DNA of 64,000 bases from Pseudoduganella aquatica (GTDB taxonomy: Bacteria > Pseudomonadota > Gammaproteobacteria > Burkholderiales > Burkholderiaceae_D): NCBI RefSeq assembly GCF_009857595.1, contig NZ_WWCU01000027.1, positions 1 through 64,000 of the forward strand, given 5' to 3'. The stretch's first letter is position 1. The number at the start of each line of letters is the position of its first letter. Positions 29,575-37,769 of the stretch are shown here, piece after piece. Below the pieces are notes generated by a model. It was not told the origin of the DNA. It searched no databases and was given only the letters and a program-made list of their open reading frames with translations. Position numbers and translations under genes: made by a program.

Positions 29575-31158
29575 ATGAGGCGCTTCTCGGCATTGGCATG
29601 GTCAAATTTGCACGGACCATTATTCTTGTTGCTATATCTGCTGCTCGACTGGCTTACCTATGTCGACCCGCTGTACGGCGTCAATATCACGCCCTGGAAT
29701 CCGGATCCGGCGCTGGGCCTGGTGTACTGGCTGCGCTACGGAAAAAAAGCGGCGCTGCCGTGGTTTGCAGCGTTGCTGCTTGGCGACATATTGTTTCGCG
29801 GCATGTCGGCCGGGCCGCTGTTCACCTTGCTGGGCGCGCTCAGCCTGACCTTGGGCTACGGCCTGATCGGCGAAGGGCTGCGGCGCAACTTCAGCAACGG
29901 CGCCATGTTCGACAACCGCGACCGCCTGCTGACCTGGCTGGTGGCGGTGGCGGCCGGCGCGCTGCTGAACGGCGTGGCCTATGTGGCGCTGCTGTCCTCG
30001 GCCGGGCAGATCCCGGCCGGGCAGGGCGCGCTGGCGGTGTGGCGCTTCGCCATCGGCGACATGGTGGGCATCATGGTGTCCATGCCGCTGATCTGGATGC
30101 TGGCCAGGGAGGAGAGCCGCGCGCGCCTGCGCGCCGCCGCCTGGCGCTGGGAAACCCTGGGCTACCTGGTGCTGGCCGTGTGCATGCTCACGGCCGTGTT
30201 CGGCCACATTGCGCGGGCCGAGTTCAAGCATTTCTACTTCCTGTTCCTGCCCGTGATCTGGGCCGCCACGCGCCAGGGCGTGTACGGCGCCGCGCTGATC
30301 GTGTTCACGCTGCAGCTGGCCATCGTCACCCTGGTGCGCTGGAACAACGCGGTCGACATCGAGGTGGCCGAGCTGCAGCTGCTGGACGCGGTGCTGGCGC
30401 TGGTGGCCTTCTTTATCGGCATCGTGGTCGACGAGCGGCGCCAGGTGGCTGACGAGCTCAAGCACACGCTGCGGCTGGCCGCGGCCGGCGAAATGGCGGC
30501 CGCGCTGGCGCACGAGCTGAACCAGCCGATGACGGCGCTGTCGGCCTACGGCAAGGCCTGCGAGCACCTGCTCGAGCGCGGCGAGACCGGCGAGCTGCTG
30601 AAGGGCGCCATCGGGCGCATGGTGAGCGAATCGGTGCGCGCCGCCGAAGTGGTGCGGCGCCTGCGCGACTTCTTCCGCACCGGCGCGCTGCGCCTGGAGC
30701 CGGTGCCGGCCAGCGCGCTGCTGGCCGCCATCACGCAGCAGTTCTTCAGCCAGTGCCGCGAGCAGGGGGTGGAACTGGCGGTGGCGCAGGCGCCGCCGGT
30801 GTCGGTGCTGGCGGACCGGCTGCAGGTGGAGCTGGTGCTGCGCAACCTGCTGGCCAACGCGCTCGACTCGGTGGCCGCCTGCCCGCCGGGCCAGCGCCGC
30901 ATTACGCTGTCGGCGCAGGCGCTGGGCGGCGCGCGCCTGCGCATCACGGTCGAGGACAGCGGCGCAGGCGTGTCCGAGGCGCTGTCGCGGCGCCTGTTCG
31001 AGCCCTTTGTGTCGACCAAGTCCAGCGGCCTGGGCCTGGGGCTGGTGCTCAGCCGCGCGATTATTGAAGCGCACGGCGGGAAATTGTGGGCGGAGGTGGC
31101 CGAACACGGCATATTCCGCTTTATACTCCCGGCGCTGGAAGGTGAAACTGGAGAATAG
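29575..31158 (+). CDS. MASE1-domain sensor histidine kinase
   Basis: This 527-residue kinase has a MASE1-type membrane sensor (about 10-290, eight or so helices, with the early WNPDPALGLVYWLRYG). The dimerisation domain has the phospho-acceptor His313 in ALAHELNQPMTALSAYG, the FixL/DctB type of H-box. The C-terminal ATPase domain carries the N-box NLLANALDSV, the G1 box VEDSGAGV and G2 GLGLGLVLSRAI. It lies directly before a FixJ-type regulator gene with a one-base gap, so the two form a two-component system. The signal is unknown; MASE1 sensors respond to small molecules or envelope state in other bacteria. Confidence 0.93.
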   Translation: MRRFSALAWSNLHGPLFLLLYLLLDWLTYVDPLYGVNITPWNPDPALGLVYWLRYGKKAALPWFAALLLGDILFRGMSAGPLFTLLGALSLTLGYGLIGEGLRRNFSNGAMFDNRDRLLTWLVAVAAGALLNGVAYVALLSSAGQIPAGQGALAVWRFAIGDMVGIMVSMPLIWMLAREESRARLRAAAWRWETLGYLVLAVCMLTAVFGHIARAEFKHFYFLFLPVIWAATRQGVYGAALIVFTLQLAIVTLVRWNNAVDIEVAELQLLDAVLALVAFFIGIVVDERRQVADELKHTLRLAAAGEMAAALAHELNQPMTALSAYGKACEHLLERGETGELLKGAIGRMVSESVRAAEVVRRLRDFFRTGALRLEPVPASALLAAITQQFFSQCREQGVELAVAQAPPVSVLADRLQVELVLRNLLANALDSVAACPPGQRRITLSAQALGGARLRITVEDSGAGVSEALSRRLFEPFVSTKSSGLGLGLVLSRAIIEAHGGKLWAEVAEHGIFRFILPALEGETGE

Positions 31159-31159
31159 C

Positions 31160-31768
31160 GTGGCATTGGACCTGACCGTATTTATCGTCGACGACGACCC
31201 TGCCGTGCGCGACGCGCTCGGCTTGCTGCTGGGCGTGCGCGGCTACCGCACCGCCGTGTTCTCCAGCGGCGAAGCGCTGCTGCAGGCCTGGCGTCCGGAA
31301 TGGGCCGGCTGCCTGCTGATCGACATCCGCATGAGCGGCATGGACGGCCTGGAAGTGCAGCAGCGCCTGGCCGAGCTGGGCAACCGCATCCCCATCGTCA
31401 TCGTCACCGGCCACGCCGACGTGGCGCTGGCGCGCGCCGCCTTCAAGGCGCAGGCGCTGGACTTCCTGGAAAAACCCTTCGACGACGCCAAGCTGGTGGC
31501 CGCCATCGATGAAGCGTTTTCGTCGGAAGCGCGGCAGCGCCGCCAGAACCGCGAGCGCGACGACCACCTGGCCCTGCTGCGCGAACTGACGCCGCGCGAG
31601 CGGGAAGTGATGCAACTGGTGGTGGAGGGGCGGCACAACCGCGAAATCGCGCCGGAGCTGGGCATCAGCGTGCGCACGGTGGAAGTGCACAAGGCGCGGC
31701 TGATGGCCAAGCTGGGGGTGGGCAATGTTGCCGACCTGGTGCGCATTGCCATGCTGGACCAGGAGTAG
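31160..31768 (+). CDS. FixJ-family response regulator
   Basis: I place the start at GTG 31160, with GGAG at 31150-31153 as ribosome site. This gives a 202-residue protein beginning MALDLTVFIVDDDPAVRD. The receiver domain (1-120) has the acidic pair at 11-13, phospho-acceptor Asp55 in LLIDIRMSG, and the Thr and Lys of VIVTGHA and EKPFDD. A LuxR/FixJ helix-turn-helix (LTPREREVMQLVVEGRHN, then SVRTVEVHKARLMAKLGV) ends the protein. It is the partner of the MASE1 kinase. Targets are not evident. A half REP-like hairpin follows 11 bases after the stop. Confidence 0.93.
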   Translation: MALDLTVFIVDDDPAVRDALGLLLGVRGYRTAVFSSGEALLQAWRPEWAGCLLIDIRMSGMDGLEVQQRLAELGNRIPIVIVTGHADVALARAAFKAQALDFLEKPFDDAKLVAAIDEAFSSEARQRRQNRERDDHLALLRELTPREREVMQLVVEGRHNREIAPELGISVRTVEVHKARLMAKLGVGNVADLVRIAMLDQE

Positions 31769-31779
31769 CGGCGCTGCTT

Positions 31780-31816
31780 GGCGGGTTACGGCGCGCTGCG
31801 CCTAACCCGCCCTACG
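31780..31816. repeat. REP-like hairpin (half unit, copy 2)
   Basis: One palindrome of the REP family seen at 20437 and 53446: GGCGGGTTACG and TAACCCGCCCTACG around a GC-rich loop. The second, facing hairpin of the full 97-base element is absent. It may serve as terminator or mRNA stabiliser between convergent genes. Confidence 0.75.
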
Positions 31817-31849
31817 GTGTTTCGGTACCCGCCAATGCCGCCAGCGCCG

Positions 31850-32758
31850 TCAGGAGCCGTTCGCGGCGGCCAGGCTGGCTTGCGCTGCCGGCCGCACGCC
31901 CGGCGGCACCGCTTGCGGCGCCGGCGCCGAGTTGGCCGGCGTCTGCGACTGCAGCCCCTGCGCGGCGCGCACGGTCTTGTCGGCGGCGCGCTGCAGCACG
32001 ATATGCCGGTTGCGGTCCTCCAGGCTGCGCTCATTCTCCTTGTGCCACAGGTGGTAGACCTCGGTGGCGAACGCGCCTTCCTTGCGCATCACGCCGGCAT
32101 TGAACAGGCGCACCACCAGGTCGGAATCCTCATGGCCCCAGCCCTGGAAGCTCTCGTCGAAGCCATTCACCGTGGTCAGGTCGCTGCGCCACACGCCCAG
32201 ATTGCAGCTCTTGATGCGGCGCCAGCTGAAGCGGCGGCTTTCGCGGCCGAAGTTGGGCAGCGTCAGCACGGTCTGCAGGAATTTGTTCAGGTCGCCGGTC
32301 AGGCGCAGCTTCAGCTTGTCCCACACGGTCAGGCCGCGCAGGCTGAGGCGCTCGGCCAGCAGGCGCAGCGTGTAGCCCGGGCTCAGCAGCACGCGGCTGC
32401 CCGTCACCAGGTAGCCCGGCCGGGCCAGCTTGCGGTGCTGGCTGATGAAGTTGGGCTGCGGCATGCAGTCGCCGTCCAGGAAGATAATGTAGTCGCCGCT
32501 GGCGGCCAGGATGCCCTGGTTGCGCGCGCGCGCGGCGCGGAAGCCCTCATCCGGCTGCCACACGTGCAGCAGCGGCACCGGCGAGCGGCGCTTCAGGTTT
32601 TCCACGCACTGGCGCGTGTTGTGGGTGGAGCCGTCATCAGCGATAATGATTTCGAATTGATTATCGTCCTGGCAGAAGCAGGCCTCCAGCACTGCCGCCA
32701 GGGCGTCGGGCCGGTTGTAGGTCGTGATGATGACGGATATTTTTGACGCTTGTTGCAT
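31850..32758 (-). CDS. Glycosyltransferase family 2
   Basis: This 302-residue cytoplasmic glycosyltransferase has a GT-A fold. ISVIITTYNRPDALAAVLEA is the nucleotide-binding start, ADDGSTHNT follows, and FLDGDCMP carries the DxD metal site. A C-terminal galactosyltransferase-like motif is seen in NGFDESFQGWGHEDSDLVVR. The last 40 residues are Ala/Pro/Gln-rich and probably disordered. It is divergent from the O-antigen ligase gene, so a role in LPS core or O-chain assembly is likely, but the sugar transferred cannot be told from the sequence. Confidence 0.9.
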   Translation of the reverse strand: MQQASKISVIITTYNRPDALAAVLEACFCQDDNQFEIIIADDGSTHNTRQCVENLKRRSPVPLLHVWQPDEGFRAARARNQGILAASGDYIIFLDGDCMPQPNFISQHRKLARPGYLVTGSRVLLSPGYTLRLLAERLSLRGLTVWDKLKLRLTGDLNKFLQTVLTLPNFGRESRRFSWRRIKSCNLGVWRSDLTTVNGFDESFQGWGHEDSDLVVRLFNAGVMRKEGAFATEVYHLWHKENERSLEDRNRHIVLQRAADKTVRAAQGLQSQTPANSAPAPQAVPPGVRPAAQASLAAANGS

Positions 32759-32810
32759 GAAGTGGATGCTGCCTGTGCTGATTTTGCAAGAATAAGCTCA
32801 CAAAACATTA

Positions 32811-34073
32811 ATGAATAATACTTTTACAAAAAAAAACATTCTGCAAGACAACGCACTATCTTATCTCATCCACAGTCTGATTTTCCTGCTGCCGGCCTTG
32901 GCCTTAATCACGCGCAATAGTGTCAGCACGGTAGGCTTTCTGTTTCTGCTCGCCGGCATGCTTTGCTGGCGTGCAGCAAAACCAGGCTTATTGCGTCATC
33001 TTACTGAGGTTCGGACGGTTTTAACAGCGTTTGGTATCAGTTTCGCATTTGCGCTGGCGGGTCTATTGTTGCATCCCGACATACAATTGCGCGCACTGGA
33101 GAAACCCAGCCGTATCTTTTTCAGCGTCACCGTGCTGCTGGCCGTGCTGGCGCTGCGGCCCAGCCGCAAGGCCCTGTGGGCCGGCCTGATCGCCGGCACC
33201 GTGGGGGGCGCCGTGTTTATCTGCTACCAGCGCTGGGGCCTGGGCATAGACCGGCCCGGCGGCCTGATCAACTCCATCACCTTTGGCGACATCGCGCTGT
33301 GCATGGGCATGATGTGCCTGGCGGCGGTGCTCGATTTCAAGGGCAAGCAGGTGCTGTGGCCGGCGCTGGGCGCGCTGGCCGGCCTGCTCGGCTCGGTGGC
33401 CTCCGGTACCCGTGGCGGCTGGGTCGCCATCCTGTTTGCCGCCGTGCTGTTCATCAAATACGGCCACTTCCTGCGCAGCCGCGTGTCCAAGGTGCTGGCG
33501 CTGCTGGTGGTGGTGCTGTTGGTGAGTACTTACTTCATTGATGGGACCGGCACCCGCGGCCGTGTGCGCCAGGGCGTGTACGACGTGACCGCCTATTTCG
33601 ACGGCACGGTGCGCCTGACCAATGTGGGCGTGCGCCTGGAGCTGTGGAAGGGCGGCCTGGCGCTGGCCGCCCGGCACCCGTGGCGCATCTCCACCCACAA
33701 GGAAATCCGCGCGGAGCTGGAGCAGGAAGTGGCGGCCGGGCGGCTGCAGCCCTTCGTGCTGGAGGCCGAGCACTTCCATAACGACATGATGCACGTGCTG
33801 GTGTACGGCGGCATCCCCGGCCTGCTGGTCTATCTGTTCACCATGCTCGCGCCCTTCCTGTTCTTCCTTCGCATCCTGAAAACCCACGAGTCGGCCAGCC
33901 CCGCCGTCATTGCGCCCGCGCTGGCGGGCATGCTGCTGGTGACCGGCTATTTCAGCTTCGGCCTGACCGAGGTCATCTTCTGGTCCATCCTGAGCACCAT
34001 GTTCTACGTACAAATGCTGTTCCTGCTGATGGGCTTTTGCCTGAACGCGCAGGACGAGAGGATAGCGCCATGA
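32811..34073 (+). CDS. waaL: O-antigen ligase family protein
   Basis: This 420-residue protein has about eleven membrane helices and a large periplasmic loop between about 250 and 325. The Wzy_C/ligase pattern is visible in GSVASGTRGGWVA (the conserved Arg pair region), GLALAARHPWRIS and EHFHNDMMHVLVYGGIPGLL, whose His is typical of WaaL. It would join O-polysaccharide to lipid A-core in the periplasm. The first 280 bases are clearly richer in A/T than the rest of the gene. The stop overlaps the waaF start as ATGA. A Wzy polymerase is the alternative, but the neighbouring heptosyltransferase favours ligase. Confidence 0.85.
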   Translation: MNNTFTKKNILQDNALSYLIHSLIFLLPALALITRNSVSTVGFLFLLAGMLCWRAAKPGLLRHLTEVRTVLTAFGISFAFALAGLLLHPDIQLRALEKPSRIFFSVTVLLAVLALRPSRKALWAGLIAGTVGGAVFICYQRWGLGIDRPGGLINSITFGDIALCMGMMCLAAVLDFKGKQVLWPALGALAGLLGSVASGTRGGWVAILFAAVLFIKYGHFLRSRVSKVLALLVVVLLVSTYFIDGTGTRGRVRQGVYDVTAYFDGTVRLTNVGVRLELWKGGLALAARHPWRISTHKEIRAELEQEVAAGRLQPFVLEAEHFHNDMMHVLVYGGIPGLLVYLFTMLAPFLFFLRILKTHESASPAVIAPALAGMLLVTGYFSFGLTEVIFWSILSTMFYVQMLFLLMGFCLNAQDERIAP

Positions 34074-35122
34074 GCCAGCTACCGCCGCCGCTGCCGCCGC
34101 GCACGCTGGTGATTTCTCCCAACTGGATAGGCGACGCCGTGATGGCGCAGCCGCTGCTGGCGCTGCTGCGCGCGGCCCATCCGGAGCGGCCCATCGACGT
34201 GCTGGCGCCGCCCCAGGTGGCGCCGGTGTGGCGGCAGATGGCCGAGGTGGACCAGGTGCTGGAAACCCCGTTCCGCCATGGCCCGCTGCAGCTGCGCGAG
34301 CGCTGGCGCTATGCGCGCGAGCTGCGCCGGCGCGGCTACGCGGCGGCCTATGTGCTGCCCAACACCCTCAAGTACGCGCTGATCCCCTGGCTGGCCGGCA
34401 TTCCGCAGCGGGTGGGCTATAAAGGCGAGAGCCGCTATGGCCTGATCAACGTCATGCACCATGACGACGTGCCGCCGCGCCCCATGGTGCCGTTCTACGC
34501 GGCGCTGGCGCGCGCGCCGCAAACGCCCTTGCAGCCGGTGCCGCGCCCGGCGCTGCAGGCGAGCGCCGAACAGATCGCCGCCGCCTGCGCGCGCACCGGG
34601 CTGGACCCGCAGCGCCCGCTGGTGGCGTTCGCCCCCGGCGCCGAATTCGGCTCGGCCAAGCGCTGGCCCGCCAGCCATTTCGCCGGCCTGGCGCAAGCCA
34701 TTGTGGCGGCGCATCCGCAAGTGCAGATTGCGCTGCTGGGGTCACCCAAGGACAAGGACGTGTGCGCCGAAGTGGTGGCCGGCGCCGGGTCCGCGGCAGC
34801 GGCGCTGTACAACCTGGCCGGCGCCACCAGCCTGGCCGAAGCCGTGGCGCTGATCGCCCGCGCCGGCGCCGTGGTCAGCAACGACTCCGGCCTGCTGCAC
34901 ATCGCCTCGGCGCTGAACCGACCGGTGGTGGCCATCTACGGCCCCACGGACCCCGGCCACGCGCCGCCGTTTTCCGACGTGGCCGCGTCGATCTCGCTGC
35001 GCCTGGAGTGCGCGCCGTGCAAGCAGCGCGAATGCCCGCTGGGCCACCAGGATTGCATGCAAAAGATCGCGCCGCAGCAAGTGTGGCAGACCCTGCAGCC
35101 CATGCTGACGCCTATCGATTGA
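34070..35122 (+). CDS. waaF: ADP-heptose--LPS heptosyltransferase II
   Basis: This 350-residue GT-B enzyme adds the second heptose to the LPS inner core on the cytoplasmic side of the inner membrane. The WaaF pattern is clear: LVISPNWIGDAVMAQPLL at the N-terminus, LPNTLKYALIPWLAGIPQRV, FAPGAEFGSAKRWP at the start of the donor domain, and VVSNDSGLLHIASAL followed by YGPTDPGH. The start at ATG 34070 is chosen for the four-base overlap with waaL; an upstream in-frame TTG would run into waaL. Length matches the family (about 345). Confidence 0.95.
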   Translation: MSQLPPPLPPRTLVISPNWIGDAVMAQPLLALLRAAHPERPIDVLAPPQVAPVWRQMAEVDQVLETPFRHGPLQLRERWRYARELRRRGYAAAYVLPNTLKYALIPWLAGIPQRVGYKGESRYGLINVMHHDDVPPRPMVPFYAALARAPQTPLQPVPRPALQASAEQIAAACARTGLDPQRPLVAFAPGAEFGSAKRWPASHFAGLAQAIVAAHPQVQIALLGSPKDKDVCAEVVAGAGSAAAALYNLAGATSLAEAVALIARAGAVVSNDSGLLHIASALNRPVVAIYGPTDPGHAPPFSDVAASISLRLECAPCKQRECPLGHQDCMQKIAPQQVWQTLQPMLTPID

Positions 35123-35142
35123 TTTTAATGTAGGCCTACAAT

Positions 35143-35163
35143 GTATATGCCAAACGTATATAC
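35143..35163 (+). promoter_or_regulatory. Palindromic operator before vapB
   Basis: GTATAT and ATATAC arms, separated by nine bases, sit just upstream of a GAGGGGG ribosome site (35164-35170) and ATG 35175. Such AT-rich inverted repeats are typical VapB autoregulatory operators. A second small palindrome, TGTAGGCCTACA, lies immediately upstream (35130-35141). Confidence 0.6.
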
Positions 35164-35174
35164 GAGGGGGCCAT

Positions 35175-35405
35175 ATGGAACAAGGTGCTGTTTTTCAGAG
35201 CAATCGTAGTCAGGCAATACGGCTGCCCAAAGCCGTGGCGTTGCCGGGAGACGTGAAGCGGGTCGATGTCGTGGTGCTGGGCAGGACAAGAATCATTTCT
35301 CCCGCCGGGGAGTGCTGGGATAGCTGGTTTGACGCCCCTGGCGTGAGCGATGACTTTATGGCCGACCGTGGCCAGCCCGCACAGCAGGAGCGGGAGGCGT
35401 TCTGA
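35175..35405 (+). CDS. vapB: VapB/VagC-type antitoxin (orphan)
   Basis: This 76-residue antitoxin has an N-terminal SpoVT/AbrB-type DNA-binding swapped hairpin (AVFQSNRSQAIRLPKAVALP, then VDVVVLGRTRIISPAGE). The C-terminal tail WDSWFDAPGVSDDFMADRGQ normally wraps round a VapC toxin. A functional VapC gene should follow with a one- to four-base overlap, but only a stub remains here (35405-35461). The antitoxin itself looks full length and intact, with a strong ribosome site and a palindromic operator. An orphan antitoxin can still repress its promoter or neutralise toxins encoded elsewhere; that is inference. Confidence 0.9.
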   Translation: MEQGAVFQSNRSQAIRLPKAVALPGDVKRVDVVVLGRTRIISPAGECWDSWFDAPGVSDDFMADRGQPAQQEREAF

Positions 35406-35461
35406 TGCTGAGGCTCATTCTGGATACGCATACCGTGAGGCGCGGCCCGCCCGGAAAATAA
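35405..35461 (+). pseudogene. vapC: Vestigial VapC toxin (N-terminal stub)
   Basis: ATG 35405 overlaps the antitoxin stop by one base (TGATG), the usual VapBC coupling. The frame reads MLRLILDTHTV and then RRGPPGK before a stop. The first part is the conserved PIN-domain start, with the first catalytic Asp in LILDT. After 11 codons the sequence departs from the family and ends. At about 130 residues the normal toxin is seven times longer, so most of the gene has been deleted. Confidence 0.7.
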
Positions 35462-35535
35462 TTGCAGAAATAGTTGTAACATCGGCGAGTGAGCGGCGAC
35501 TTAACAGCATATCCCCACTTTTTTGGAGAACTGTT

Positions 35536-36525
35536 TTGAATACCACGCTTATCTACAGGAGCTTACTCGCCATGACCCTCTCGCTCGCCGCCCACGCCCA
35601 AGCCCAGCCACCGGCCGAACCGTCTCCCGCCGCCCTGGTCGACGCATTGAACAACGCCTTCGGCAAGCACGCCGGCAAACGCGCCTCGCACGCCAAGGGC
35701 TTCTGCGCCACCGGCGTGTTCACCCCGGCCCCCGGCGCGGCCGGTTTCGCCGGCAGCCCATTGTTCCGCCAGTCCAGCGTGGCCGCCCAGGTGCGCTTCT
35801 CGGTTGGCGGCGGCAATCCCGGCGTGTCGGACAAGAGCCGCAGCGTGCGCGGGCTGACCATGCGCCTGAGCGGCGGCGGCGAGGTCTACGACCTGCTGCT
35901 GCTCTCGGAACCGGTGTTCTTCGCCGCCACGCCAGCCTCCTTCGTCAGCTTCCTGGAAGCGCGCGTGCCCGACCCGGCCACCAGGAAACCGGACCCGCAG
36001 AAAATCGCCGTCCACAACGCGGCCTACCCGGACGGCACGCGCCAGCCGGCGCTGCTGGCCGCGCACGCCGCGCCGCAGTCCTACGCCACCACGGCCTACT
36101 TCTCCAACAACGCATTCGTGTTCGGCGGCGAAGGGCAGGCCAGGCAGCATGCCCGTATCGTGGTGGAGCCACAGGCCGGCACGCACTACCTGAGCGCGGA
36201 TCAGGAACAAAGCCTGCCGGACCAGTTCCTCCAGGCCGAGCTGCGCGAACGCCTGGGCAAGGATGCCGTGGCCTACACCATCTACGCCCAGTTGCCCGCC
36301 GCCGGCGACAGCCTGTTGGACCCCAGCCAGCCGTGGCAGGGCAGCGCCAAGGTGGCGCTCGGCACGCTGGCGGTGCAGGCGCTGGACGACGCGGGCGCAT
36401 GCGACGGCGTGGTCTTCATGCCGGGCAATCTGCCTGCCTCCATCGCCATGAGCGACGATCCCATCCTGCGTTCACGCGCGGCGGCATACGCCGTGTCGCT
36501 GGCGCGGCGCAGCGGCGGCAAGTAA
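35536..36525 (+). CDS. Periplasmic catalase-family peroxidase (SrpA-like)
   Basis: The frame fits a start at TTG 35536, six bases after GGAGA, giving a signal peptide (IYRSLLAMTLSLAAHAQA); ATG 35571 is the alternative. The 329-residue product matches the short catalase-related family. It has the distal His in KRASHAKGFCATGVF, the conserved RFSVGGGNPGVSD, and the proximal heme ligand Tyr in RSRAAAYAVSLARR. It would destroy peroxides or oxidise organic substrates in the periplasm. It is followed after 25 bases by an ECF sigma gene and its small anti-sigma gene, the arrangement seen for SrpA-like catalases controlled by redox-responsive ECF factors. Confidence 0.87.
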   Translation: MNTTLIYRSLLAMTLSLAAHAQAQPPAEPSPAALVDALNNAFGKHAGKRASHAKGFCATGVFTPAPGAAGFAGSPLFRQSSVAAQVRFSVGGGNPGVSDKSRSVRGLTMRLSGGGEVYDLLLLSEPVFFAATPASFVSFLEARVPDPATRKPDPQKIAVHNAAYPDGTRQPALLAAHAAPQSYATTAYFSNNAFVFGGEGQARQHARIVVEPQAGTHYLSADQEQSLPDQFLQAELRERLGKDAVAYTIYAQLPAAGDSLLDPSQPWQGSAKVALGTLAVQALDDAGACDGVVFMPGNLPASIAMSDDPILRSRAAAYAVSLARRSGGK

Positions 36526-36550
36526 GCAACCCTGCAAGGAGCGCAGCGCC

Positions 36551-37144
36551 ATGAATGGAACCGGCAAGGACGGGCAGGACGGCAAAGACGGCTGGGCGGC
36601 GGTGACGCGCGAGCGCTCCTTCCTGCTGCGCCTGGCGCGCCTGCAGCTTTCCTCGGACGCCGACGCGGAGGACGCCGTGCAGGAAACCCTGCTCGGCGCG
36701 CTCAAAGGCTGGAACGGCTATGCGGGCAAAGCCAGTGTGCGCAGCTGGCTGACCGGCATCCTGCGCTTCAAGATCATCGACATCATCCGCGCGCGCCGCA
36801 TGGCGCCGCTGGACGGCGCATCCGCCGCCGAAGACGCCGACGGCTTCAGCATCGACGCCCTGTTCACGGCCGAAGACGCCTGGCACCCGGAGGTGTTCAT
36901 CGACACGGTATGCGCCGAAACGCAGGCCTCGCAGCGGCAGCTGCTCGACATAGTGGAACTCTGCATGGCGCGCCTGCCCGAGCAGACCGCGCGCATCTTC
37001 CTGATGCGCGAATACCTGGGCCTGGAGCTGGCCGAAATAGAGCAAGGCGCCGCCATCAGCGGCGGAAATCTGCGCGTGGTGCTGTACCGTGCGCGCATGC
37101 GGCTGCGCGAATGCACGGTGCGGGCCTGGGGAGAAGAACAATGA
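36551..37144 (+). CDS. ECF-type RNA polymerase sigma factor
   Basis: This 197-residue sigma factor has region 2 at about 20-85 (DAEDAVQETLLGALKGWNGY, then SVRSWLTGILRFKIIDIIRARR). Region 4 lies at about 130-190 (LCMARLPEQTARIFLMREYLG, then the helix-turn-helix EIEQGAAISGGNLRVVLYRAR). AGGAG lies before the ATG. It overlaps the zinc-finger anti-sigma gene by four bases (ATGA), and the upstream catalase is its probable target. The promoter it recognises is not obvious; one copy would be expected in the gap before 35536. Confidence 0.92.
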   Translation: MNGTGKDGQDGKDGWAAVTRERSFLLRLARLQLSSDADAEDAVQETLLGALKGWNGYAGKASVRSWLTGILRFKIIDIIRARRMAPLDGASAAEDADGFSIDALFTAEDAWHPEVFIDTVCAETQASQRQLLDIVELCMARLPEQTARIFLMREYLGLELAEIEQGAAISGGNLRVVLYRARMRLRECTVRAWGEEQ

Positions 37145-37353
37145 ACGACGAAGTGAAAAAGCTGACCTGCCGCGAAACCACCTATCTGGTCTGCGGCGCG
37201 CGCGACGAAGCGCTGACGGCCGCGCAGCACAGCCAGCTCGCGCGCCACCTGCAAGGCTGCGACGCCTGCCGCGTCGCCTCGCGCCAGTTCGCGGACCTGT
37301 TCGCGCAGCTCGATGTGCTGTTTGCCGCCAACGCAGGGCGCAAAATTAAATAA
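37141..37353 (+). CDS. Short zinc-finger (zf-HC2) anti-sigma factor
   Basis: This 70-residue protein contains the anti-sigma zinc-binding pattern, with Cys in TCRETT, then HLQGCDACR (His-x3-Cys-x2-Cys). It starts at ATG 37141 inside the sigma stop (ATGA). No membrane helix is present, so unlike most ECF anti-sigma factors it should be cytosolic. This agrees with ZAS-type redox sensing where zinc loss releases the sigma factor. The sigma, anti-sigma and catalase genes together look like a peroxide-stress unit. Confidence 0.85.
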   Translation: MNDEVKKLTCRETTYLVCGARDEALTAAQHSQLARHLQGCDACRVASRQFADLFAQLDVLFAANAGRKIK

Positions 37354-37543
37354 ATATAACGTTAGGTGATACGCGCAAAGCCGCGTATATTGCATCTCGT
37401 ACTTGCATCAAGTCGTAATCTTGTCGGTCCCAATTCCGCATGGCTGTTATCCCAGGTCGTTCAGTTTTTCCTTCGGTTTTAATTCTTGGTTTCAAGTGCC
37501 CTTAAGGCAAAGTTGCCTATTGTTTTAATCAAAGGAAAAAAAC
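37354..37543 (+). promoter_or_regulatory. A/T-rich leader of the cold-shock gene
   Basis: The 190-base gap between the anti-sigma stop and the cold-shock ATG is A/T-rich and without a coding frame. Part of it is probably the long 5' untranslated leader typical of cspA-type mRNAs. A GGAAAA purine-rich ribosome site precedes ATG 37544. I could not define a convincing -35/-10 pair. Confidence 0.4.
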
Positions 37544-37759
37544 ATGAGTATTCAACAAACCGGTATTGTCAAATGGTTCAACGACGCTAAAGGCTTCGGC
37601 TTCATCACGCCAGACGCGGGCGGCGCAGACCTGTTCGCGCACTTCGGCGACATCCAGTCGACCGGCTTCAAGAGCCTGTCCGAAAACCAGCGCGTCTCGT
37701 TTGAGCGCAGCGTTGGCCCTAAAGGCGAAAAAGCTGGCAACATTCAGGTTCTGTCCTGA
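37544..37759 (+). CDS. Cold-shock protein (CspA family)
   Basis: This 71-residue single cold-shock domain carries RNP1-like KGFGFITPDAGG and RNP2-like DLFAHFG motifs, after the common start TGIVKWFNDA. It is a small nucleic-acid-binding beta-barrel that melts RNA secondary structure. It is monocistronic, with a long leader upstream and a structured 3' region downstream. Codon use is biased as in highly expressed genes. Whether it is cold-induced or constitutive cannot be told. Confidence 0.97.
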   Translation: MSIQQTGIVKWFNDAKGFGFITPDAGGADLFAHFGDIQSTGFKSLSENQRVSFERSVGPKGEKAGNIQVLS

Positions 37760-37769
37760 TTGATGATCT

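Noticed and set aside
32811..33090. Low-G/C start of waaL as a sign of a gene fusion or recent transfer
   Set aside because: The reading frame and membrane topology are continuous with the rest, and A/T-rich ends are common in O-antigen genes. There is no break point.
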